64,000 nt of DNA from Eutreptiella sp. 'Long Island Sound 2002' (Eukaryota; Euglenozoa; Euglenophyceae; Eutreptiales; Eutreptiaceae). Location of the stretch: the NCBI GenBank assembly GCA_964036045.1, contig OZ038381.1, forward strand, positions 155,948,352 through 156,012,351, read 5' to 3'. Made by a program: the position numbers and the translations under genes. This document shows, in pieces, positions 52,108 to 60,439 of the stretch (positions are counted from its first letter, which is position 1; every line of letters starts with the position of its first letter). The notes under the pieces are model-generated. The model was not told where the DNA came from and did not search any database. It worked only from the letters and a program-made list of their open reading frames with translations.

Positions 52108-52130
52108 GGTGTGCAAAAGGGGTCACTAGG
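52108..52130 (-). repeat. Terminal inverted repeat, right
   Basis: 23 bases, perfect reverse complement of 45274-45296. The GTCC that follows repeats the four bases before the left end. Confidence 0.9.
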
Positions 52131-52134
52131 GTCC

Positions 52135-52520
52135 CCGGCGGAAACCCTGCGACAACACGAAGGATGGCCAACCCACAGCCACGCACACCAGGCCACCGAA
52201 CACCTCTTCCGGGACCCCCTGATCAAAGAAGCCACCATGAGAGGGGCAGTGCCACAGGCCCTGCACCGACACCTCACCAAACACACGGAAAGCCCCATGG
52301 AGGCAGCAGCACACCTCCAGCTAGAAGCAGTCCGCAGAGCAGCGGCCCAAATGGTACACCGCAAACATCTCCTGCTAACACACGCGGAGCAACTCACCGA
52401 CCCCACCGCCAGGGAACACATGCAGCGTCTCATCCATTACCATGCCGTGCATTACCCAGACGTCCACAAACCCGCTCCGCGCCCCGCACGCGCCCCCCGT
52501 CTCCATCCACAGGTCTCCAA
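52135..52520 (+). CDS. LINE-A ORF2 C-terminal continuation
   Basis: Resumes the ORF2 frame after the DNA transposon with AETLRQHEGWPTHSHAHQ. A mostly helical region of about 110 residues follows (HLFRDPLIKEATMRG, LQLEAVRRAAAQMVHRKHLL, DPTAREHMQRLIHYH). This tail follows the CCHC-type finger. From about 52480 the sequence turns Pro-rich and the plausible frame changes. Confidence 0.65.
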
Positions 52521-52559
52521 GGCACCACCACAGCGCCCCGAGACCCGTCTCACACCCAA

Positions 52560-53730
52560 GAAGCCACCCGGCACCGCCCAGTCCGGCCGAGCCCAACCAG
52601 GGCCAACCATCCATCGACGTAGACGCGCAAGACCCCGGCAGCCCATCCAGCCCAGCCCCCCCGGACCCGGGGCACCCCCCCCTCACACCGGCCACCATCC
52701 GCGACCCCGACCTCCTCCGAGCAACCCTCCAAGACAGGGCCCCGACCACCCCCCTGGGCTGGTACCGCCTACAAGAGGACTGGACCAAGCTCACCGTCAA
52801 AGCCCTCCGGGACCTGACCACCCCAGGCAGCGGCCTCCACGAGACCATCGTAGACCTCGTGCTCTGGCGAGCCCGCAAACACACCCGGGGCCAGCACATC
52901 TGGATCCCCCCCATCGAGTGGGGCCAGGCCCTGACGCACGACACCGGCATCAACGTCACGCGTCAAGGGACCGTACGCCTACGACGGGCCCCAGCGGAGA
53001 AGGACCACCCAGCGGACCCGAACCGCCCGGAGCAGTGGGAACAGGCCACCGCGCCCAACCGCGACACCGCCCTCCGCGCTGCCGGCCTCCGCACCCCAGA
53101 CGACGACCCCCCCCCCCACCTACAGACAGTGACCATCCCCCGCCGGAGGTCTGGGTTACAGTCCTCAAGCGCGGCCACTACTACGTGATAGCCGCTACGG
53201 CTACGTCCCCCGGCCCGCAATCGCTCATCCAGGGGACAGACAGCATGTTCGCCCCGGAGACCGCCCCACCAGGGGCAGTGGGGGACCCCACCACCCAGCA
53301 CAGGGTCATCAGGGGTGTCCCCCAGCCTGGGGACAAGCCCCGAGCCCGCGCCCTGGCCCAAATCACCTCAGGGAAGGCGGGCTACCACCTGGGTTTGGCC
53401 ATGCTCTGCCTAACCCACTGGATCCAGCGCCGCTGGCCACCCACGGGGACCGTGCCCTGGGTTTGGGCCATCCCCACCGCCCACACACAAGTCGAGGCAG
53501 GCCCGGACACACGACCAAACCCCCCCCCCAGACCGCAGCAGTCCCTCACCTGCGGGTACCTCGCCATCCACAGGGTCCTCAACCGCGCGGGTCTTAGCCC
53601 AAAGCTAGCATACCCCCTTCCCATGACTGACCAAGAGGTCCACCAAATTCGAAAGCTCGTCTGCGAAATCCTTGCCGCGGCAGCAGAAGACGGCAAGCTT
53701 CTCCTCCAAACCGCCCGGCCTACAACAGCC
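52560..53730 (+). pseudogene. Ulp1/C48-like cysteine-protease region of LINE-A
   Basis: In frame 52442-53188: LTVKALRDLTTPGSGLHETI, then VDLVLWRARKHTRGQHIWIP, resembling the LxxGxWLxDxxIxFyL start of Ulp1-type (C48) proteases. Around a C11 run at 53107-53117 the coding continues in the ORF2 frame with VTVLKRGHYYVIAATAT, HLGLAMLCLTHWIQRRW, TVPWVWAIPTAHTQ and PQQSLTCGYLAIHRVL. The last is a Q-x4-CG box fitting the oxyanion Gln and catalytic Cys of C48 peptidases. A second frame switch separates it from the ORF2 tail. Such proteases cut ubiquitin-like conjugates; here polyprotein processing is a guess. The frame shifts suggest a decayed reading frame or sequencing slips in C runs. Confidence 0.5.
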
Positions 53731-56557
53731 CACGCAAGCGCGCGGCAAGCGGACACATACACCGACACAGCACACCCCGCCGCACAATCCCCGCCCATGC
53801 CCCCCCCCTCTCGCTGCTCAACCGGAGACCCGCACACGCCCACCATCGCGCGCACCCCCGGGCCCCGCGACACGGGCCTCCCCCACCCGCCCCAACACCA
53901 GCACACGCCCGCCACACACCCACCCGCCGGACGACCTTCTCCGCCCCCCACACTCGACAACCCACACACACCCGCTGAGGGGAGCCCCGCGCCCCGCGGC
54001 ACGCCCACCCCACCTAGTGGCCCGCCCACGCCCCCCACAGAAACCCCAGAGGACCCAGGCCCACCCCCCCCGGCCCCTGAATGCAGCCCACGCGAACTGT
54101 TCCCCATCGCGGACGCCAACCCACACGACCTCGCACATTGCAGGACCCGGGCCCAGCCGAGCCCAGAAGGAGAAGGCCACAGCCCCGCGCCTCCCTCCCC
54201 CGCCGCTGCCGACCAGATCGGCCCGCCGGGCCGCCAGGTCACGACCGAGCCCCCCCAGCCACCCGCCCCCAACCTACAGCCCGAGGACATGCCCTCCATC
54301 CTCCCCGCCGTGGCCGCAGCAGAAGCCGCCGCCCACAAGCCCGCCCGCATCACAGCCCAACCCGCGTCCACCACCTCCTCCTCATCCTCAGCCTCGTCCA
54401 CCTCCTCCACCTCATCCTCCGACCCCCCCCTCCCCGCCGCCCTCATCCTCAAGGCCACGGCGAAAGCCAAAGCCGCGCCCGCACGCACCGACCCCCCAAC
54501 CCCCACACAGGCGACTCCGGCACCCCGGCAACGCACCGGGACGACCCCCGACCCGACATCGGCGCCCTCACACCTCCGGACAGAGGTACTCCTCAACTTG
54601 GAACCGGACCCCAACCCCAAACCCGACCCCAAACCCAAGCCGGCGCCCACGCGAGCACACACAACACCACAGACGCAACGACACGAACACCAACCGACAC
54701 CACCCCCGCCCGGACCCTCGCCCAAGCCAGGACCCCCCACCCACCGCAACCCGCGCCCCCCTCCCGCCGGCACCCACCACCACCGCAGAGACGGCCACCC
54801 AGCACGACCCCGTCCAAGCCCTCGTCCGCATCCCCGTCACCAAGCGCCCCGTCATCCATCCCCCACGAACCACCACCACCGCCGGCCAAACGGACCCAGG
54901 GACGTGGGACCTCTCGACCACTGTCACCGTCAAGCCCGGCCCCCAACCCTTCCCCCCTGCCCACCACATAGTGCAGCCCCGGGGACTGCCCACGATGCCC
55001 AACCCCCCACCCCCACAAGGGGGACCGGAAAACCCACAAGGGGTCCATGGGCCATACCCGCAACACCAACCCCACCACTACCCACAGCACCACCACCAGC
55101 GGCCCCACCACCACTACTACCAACACCACCCCCACCACTACCACTGCCCACCGCCCTACCCCACCGGGCCACAACCCCCCGTGCACGAACAGCACCAGCG
55201 GACGGGATGGCAGCCACCGAGCGCTCCACCCGCATACCCCACCTACCGCCAGGGGCCACCCCCCCCGTACCAGCCACCACCCCCGTACCAGGAACCGTAT
55301 CCGTACCCCCCCGGCCACCATCCGATAACCGAAGGGGCCCCCCGGGCCCAACCCCGCCAAGGACAGCCACTCGAACCATACCACCAGCCACTGCCGCCAC
55401 CACACCCCTACGTGGCGGATCCATGGACGACGGGGGACCTCCCCCCCCCCCCCCAGTACCAGGCGGCACCGCGCGAGGCCCCCCAGGGGCCGCCGACGCC
55501 TCCGGACTGGCCCGACTCGAGCGATGAGGCCCGGTCCCGCAAACGGCGGCGCTCCCGCTCCCCCCCCGCACGGCACACTCGCCCACGGCGCCCACACTCC
55601 CACCGCGCCTCAACCACCCACTCGCGCCGCTCCCGCTCCCCCAGGTGCCACCACGACCCCCCGGGACCCTGCTCCCGTCGCTCCTGCTCCCCCGGGCACC
55701 ACCACGAGCGCCACCGCCGCCCCATGTCCACCTCCCCTCCCCCCACCGGCCAAACAAGACCCCCACCCCCAGCCCCCGCCACCACCACTCCCGCTCCCCC
55801 CGACGCAGCCAGGCACGCCACTGCCGCCCCACGTCCACCTCCCCCTCCCGCCACACGCCCCGCCGGGCTCCCCGTTCCCCCCGCCACCCGTACCCATCCA
55901 CCACCCCCAGCCCCCGCCACCACCACTCCCGCTCCCCCGGACGCCACCGAGCGCGCCACCGCCGCCCCATGTCCACCTCCCCCTCCCGCTCCCCCCTCCG
56001 CCCGTACCCGTCCTCCACCCCCAGCCCCCGCCGCCGCCGCTCCCGCTCCCCCAGGCACCGCCACCCCCGCCACCACCGCAGGTCCACGTCCTCCCCCCGC
56101 CGCACCACGACCACGGGCACGGACCCCTCCCCCCCCCGGGCCCCCGCCCACCTCGCCTGGTGGTCTCCCCCCCGCTCTGCAGGAGCTCCGCCGCTGGGTG
56201 AAGTGGGCCGGAGGAGCGGGAAGGCACGAAGGGGTGCACATGGTGCATACTTTCGAGGAGGTGCGCACCCGCACCCCCGCAAACCCCAACGAGGCCGCCC
56301 CGGAGGCCATCATGCCGCAAGCGGCATGGGGGGCCCTCCTCCGCGATGCGGTCCAGGGCCTCCGCCCCCCCTACACCCCCCAAGCCCTCCGCCAGTGGCT
56401 CCAGGCCACCCATCCCCAGGCCTGGGCCGCCAGCGCCCCCTCCCCACCCCGCCCCTCCCGCCACTACCACACCAGGAAGGGGCAGGACAAGGGCAAGGGA
56501 AGGGCAAGGGGCACCAAGGAGCACTCAGGCAAGAGGGCACGGAAGGGCCCCAAGTGA
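53731..56557 (+). pseudogene. Pro/His/Arg-rich tail region of LINE-A
   Basis: Two overlapping plus-strand frames stay open (to 55527 and to 56557). Protein-like composition moves from one frame (up to about 54650: Ala/Lys and Ser-rich blocks such as AEAAAHKPAR) to the other (from about 54760: HHYPQHHHQRPHHHYYQHHP, a Pro-Tyr-rich stretch, an RS-rich RKRRRSRS region, and a folded-looking end with ELRRWVKWAG). No catalytic domain is recognised. Extreme C-richness makes stops rare in all frames, so exact gene limits are uncertain. Confidence 0.4.
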
Positions 56558-58893
56558 GGGCAGGCACTCGCAGGGACAGGACGCCGGAAGCGACACCACA
56601 TGGGGGCAGGAAACCACCCAAGTACCAGGAAGGGGCGGGAGCGGGGACCAAGACACGGAGGAAAAGGGCACCACGGCAGGCACCATGACCCACACCCAGG
56701 AGGGGCACACCACGACGGGGGGACCAGCGCCGCCCCAGCCCCACCAAACACCCCAACACACACCACCGAAGCAAACATCGGACGACATGCGGATCACACC
56801 AGCGCACGCCCACCGGCCACCGGAAACCACACGGAGAATGGAGGGCACAGCTACACGGGGAGAACGGGCCACACGCACAGAGGAAGCCGCAGGGAACGCC
56901 GCCGCACGGCGCACCACCACGCCCTCACCGCCAGGCGACGACCCCGGCCACCACAAAGGCCACCTCACAGGCACCGGAAGAGGACGAAGGCACGGCCGCG
57001 GCACCCACGACTAGGGACCGAAACCCCCAGAGGACACGGGACCAAGGCACAGGCCCCCAGGGAGGGCAACCCCACGGACCGTCACGCGAACGACCTACCC
57101 GACCCACCAGCCCGAGCGGCACGCCCAAGCCCCCACAGCACGGACCCAGCGAGCCACCCACACCTAACCGCACCCCCCAGCCACCAGCCAGCCACACTCC
57201 GGCCCGCACTCCGCACCACGACACAGGCCAGGCTGACCTCCACTGACCCACCGCGGCACCACGCCAGACAACGGCACACCGCACCACAGCGCGCCACAGT
57301 GCAACGCGCCACAGCACAACGCGACGCGACGCGGCACAGAGGGGCACAGCACGACACAACTGACCCTAACCTGAGGGACTCACCGAAGCCAGCCACCGCA
57401 CACCTTGGAGGGCGCGCGCCAGCACGCCACACACCAGCACCACAGGCCACACACGGGGCCACAGCGCGCCTTGCGACAACGGTGGCGGACCACCCAGAAG
57501 ATTACAGCCGGCACCGCAGAGGGGAAAGGACACGAGCAACCCCAGCCCCCTAACCCAAAACCACAAGCAGCCGCCTGGCGCAGCCGCCCAGCCGGCAGAG
57601 CCAGGACCTAACCCGGCAGGAAGGGGCGCGGAGCCCACCGTGTACATAGCACACCCGACCCATGGGGCCGGAACGCGGCCACACAGAACGCAACTGAAGA
57701 CAGCAGCCCGGAAGACAACACTGAATGCAGGCCAGTGCGTGCGCCAGCCCAGGGAAGGCAGAGCGAGGAACAGGCAAGCCCCCCCCCCCCAAAAAAAAAG
57801 GAGGGGGGAGGGGGAAAAGGCACGAAAACAGCCCACAGCCGCCAAACCGCCCGCCAACACCACCACAGGCGGCCAAACCCCCCCCCAGAAGGCACCGAAG
57901 ACAGGACCCCCACAGAGGCACAGGGGGACCACCCACCCAAAACCGGCAACACCAAGCCAGTAACAGCGGCCCACGGGGAAAAGGGACACCGAAACGAAAA
58001 AAAAAAAAAAGAGAGCCACCAGCCCAGCCCGAAAGAAAGAGGATGGAGGGACAGGGACCACAAAGCCCGGGAAAAAAAAAGAAAAAACCAAAGCGCAAAA
58101 AACACACCACGACAACCCAGCCAAGAAGGGCTGGGCACAGCCGAGACCCGGGCCCAGCACACACGCCCACACCGCACGCCGGAACCAGAAACGGCGGGGG
58201 GCAAGCGGGGCGCCCACGAAACCACACACGTCCCAAAAGCAGGCCGAAACCGAAGCCCAACCACGAACGCCACAAACAGCCGACACTAGAGGGACAACAC
58301 CACAAACCGTGCCCAAACACACCCACCCAAGACCCCAGCCAGGACTGGCGGGGTTAACGAAACCCACACCCAACCGCCAACCGGACCCAAACACAAACGC
58401 CACACAACAGTAGGAAACCCAGTGCCCACAGCCCGGGCACTGAGGCAGCCCGTACCATGCAGGTGCCCCGGCCAAACGAGATCCGGAGACCGGGGGTAAG
58501 GCTGCATCCTAAGGCCTGCGCTGCTTTGGGACTCGAGGCGGAGCGTGCGACACCCAAGCGCCTCGGAACCCTAGTACCAAGAACGTGCATGCATGCCTTG
58601 GGAACGGGATACGCCAGGGAAGTCCGGTGAACCCCTAGGGTTCCGCCCAAAGGAGGGGACGTGCGCAAGCACGGGGGCACACCCTCCCGGCGAGACAAGC
58701 ATGTCACGCTGGCGGCGATCAGCCCTCCCGGCGTTGCCCGGGGCCGCTTTGTTGGGGGCCAACAGTCAGGTCTAGCGGGAAGTAAGCCGCCTCCCCTCTT
58801 CACGCGCGGAGCCTCTTCCTGTTCGTCACAGGGGCGACGCCAGGGGGAACCATGGGGCGCCTCTCCACGACCGAGTGCACCTACCTGCCTACC
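56558..58893 (+). other. LINE-A 3' non-coding region and tail
   Basis: About 2.3 kb after the last open frame. From about 57650 it matches the reverse complement of LINE-B's left 1.2 kb, including C10A9 (57780) and A13 (57998) runs. Three overlapping frames on the minus strand are shadows. The end, CCGAGTGCACCTACCTGCCTACC, is a short degenerate CTAC microsatellite, the typical LINE 3' tail. Confidence 0.7.
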
Positions 58894-58945
58894 TCCATCC
58901 AGACCGTGGTATACCTCGGCACGAAACTGCTCGGAGGCTCCCACG
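58894..58945. repeat. 52-bp target-site duplication of LINE-A, right copy
   Basis: Identical to 38832-38883 and directly follows the LINE tail. Confidence 0.85.
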
Positions 58946-59441
58946 AATCCCTGGATGCGGCGAATCCCTTCCAACGGACTTTATAAAGCCTTCCCCCAGG
59001 CGTCCCCGGGTCCGGCTTGTCCGCCAGGATCTTCTCAGCGGTGAAGTCGTCGTCCTCACCCTCGTCGTCCGAGTCCACATCGCCGGCCGTGAACTCGAAG
59101 GTGACGGGACGTCCGCTGGGGTCTGGTGCTCGGGGACGAAGCTGGGTATGGTCGCGGTCCAGGATCTTGTTATCCCCCACACGAACCGCATACACATCCT
59201 GCCCGACCTTCCGCACGATTACCCCCAGCACATACCAAGATGCCTGCTGATGCCTGGACAGGACATCCTTGTGGTGCCGCTCCGCCCACACGGTGTCTTG
59301 GAGAGCATACTTCTGGACTTTTCCCTGCTTGAAGTACTTGGCCCTCTTGTCATGCCCGTCCCGAAGTGCCTTGCACACCTTGGCCGCCGTGTCGTCCGCC
59401 TCAGCCATCATAGCGTTCGCAATCCGGGGCCACTTTGCCAT
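58894..59441 (-). pseudogene. gypsy-2 integrase C-terminus and chromodomain start
   Basis: An open minus-strand frame has a Lys-rich integrase C-terminal segment (KRAKYFKQGKVQKYALQDTV, a GPY/F-like small barrel region with LGVIVRKVGQDVYAV). It is followed by an acidic linker and a chromodomain (AEKILADKP, YKVRWKGFAASRDSWEPPSS). The chromodomain is cut within its final helix by LINE-A. Relative to the preceding integrase fragment the frame changes at about 59440. Confidence 0.8.
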
Positions 59442-59706
59442 GGTTCAACCACGGGAGAGTGCGTGACACTCGATCCCGCAGGAACAGGATGCGATGGGGC
59501 GACAGTCCAGTGGGTCCCGGAAGGTCGTGATACGCTTGGAGTACTCTCCACAGCGAATTATACCAATTCCAGCCCGGTTCGTCGATGTGCAGCTGGCGGA
59601 ACTTCTCGAACATCTGCCGCCCGGCCACCTCAGCTCGGCCATTTGACCGGCTGTGGTACGCCAAACTGACTGCCCCGATCGCTGCAGATGACAGCAGGGA
59701 CATCAA
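59401..59706 (-). pseudogene. gypsy-2 integrase fragment with catalytic Glu
   Basis: Contains AYHSRSNGRAEVAGRQMFEK (the Glu of DDE) and GLSPHRILF. It overlaps the end of the preceding integrase frame. Only about 49 bases separate the second Asp codon from this Glu codon, against 35 residues in gypsy-1, so roughly 55 bases have been deleted with loss of frame. Confidence 0.75.
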
Positions 59707-60439
59707 AAATCGTCAGCCAATGCCTGATCATGGCATTAGTGACGGTCTTGGCCTGCAGCCCTACTCCATGCTTGTCCTTCTTGTCCTTCTTCTTGGACTT
59801 GCTGCCAGGGACCGCCACGATATACCCACTGTGCCTATCCACCGCCAGGATGACACAGTCGTAGGTCTCTCCTTCCACGGTGACCTCAGGCATGGCGAAT
59901 ACATCCATGGCCGGGGACCGCATAGGGGCCTCCGGTATAGCCGTGTACACCAGGTTGGCCGCTGTGGAGTGGTTGGGGCTCTTCGTGGCCCGACACACGG
60001 CGCAGTCGCTGCAGTACCTGTCCAGGATGGCGTAGTACCCCGGTGGGAACTTGAAACGCCACTCCAGGTCCTGCTGCATCTTGTCTCGGCCAGGGTGCAT
60101 GAGCTGGGCGTTGTGCCAATGGTCAATGAGCTCCTCCACTCGGTTGTCGGGCACCAGCAGCTTGTCCTTGAGGAACAACTTGTCCCCATCCTCGGTCCAG
60201 CCCTCGGGCCATTCGTCGTCCGACGGGGCGCTCACGGCATTCCAGTACTTGCTCCAGTGTTCGGATGCCGCATAGTCATCCGACCAGTCCTCTGTGAGCA
60301 CCGACCTGACTAGCTCTACAGGGGCCACCATCCATTGCTCGAGGGTTTCCTCTCGAATAGCCTGGACCCGGGCGCCCCGGAACTTGGCCAGGTCTGTACG
60401 GTTTGCCATCACCACAAAACACTTGACCCCCTCTTGCTA
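59630..60439 (-). pseudogene. gypsy-2 integrase N-terminus and first catalytic residues
   Basis: The frame follows the TAG at 60437-60439. Zinc-binding HHCC (HWHNAQLMHPGRDK and CSDCAVC), first Asp in PAMDVFAMPE and second Asp in VICSDRGSQF, then premature termination at 59630 caused by the deletion described for 59401-59706. Confidence 0.8.

Larger units (their letters stand above)
45274..52130 (-). mobile_element. DNA transposon with 23-bp TIRs nested in LINE-A
   Basis: The left end is CCTAGTGACCCCTTTTGCAC plus ACC, and the right end is its exact reverse complement at 52108-52130. GTCC flanks both ends (45270-45273 and 52131-52134), a 4-bp target duplication. Cutting out the element plus one GTCC joins the LINE ORF2 codons GGC TGG TCC to CCG GCG GAA in frame. 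Inside are minus-strand spliced genes: a transposase candidate (49989-51581) and a gene ending in a TET/JBP-like domain (45934-49694). GTTCAAC repeats crowd both subterminal regions and the introns. The superfamily is not identified; the CACTA pentamer at the end is in the opposite orientation to true CACTA elements. Confidence 0.85.
38884..58893 (+). mobile_element. Large LINE (LINE-A) inserted in gypsy-2
   Basis: This block of 20,010 bp is flanked by a 52-bp duplication. Without the nested transposon (45274-52130) and one GTCC copy the LINE is about 13.15 kb. The reading frame is already open at the left junction, so the copy is 5'-truncated. Order: ORF1, AP-endonuclease, RT, C2H2 finger, RNase H, CCHC-type finger, Ulp1-like protease region, Pro-rich region, 3' non-coding region and a CCTACCTGCCTACC tail. 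LINE-B shares its 3' end. The architecture recalls multi-domain algal LINEs with extra proteases, but the clade is not proven. Confidence 0.8.

Noticed and set aside
45274-52130. CACTA (EnSpm) assignment because CACTAGG occurs at the right terminus
   Set aside because: True CACTA elements begin 5'-CACTA at both ends; here each end reads 5'-CCTAGTG, and the target duplication is 4 bp, not 3.
52963-57462. Minus-strand Gly/Val/Arg-rich frames opposite the LINE protease and Pro-rich region
   Set aside because: They are composition artefacts of C-rich plus-strand DNA.
38832-58945. LTR-type reading of the 52-bp repeats as ends of one retrotransposon
   Set aside because: The repeats are too short, lack TG..CA ends and encode the chromodomain of the interrupted element, so they are a target duplication.
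57366-58974. Minus-strand frames of 200-370 codons at the LINE-A 3' end
   Set aside because: They lie in the 3' non-coding region shared with LINE-B and have Phe/Leu/Gly-rich random composition. The frame at 58354-58974 crosses the LINE/gypsy junction.
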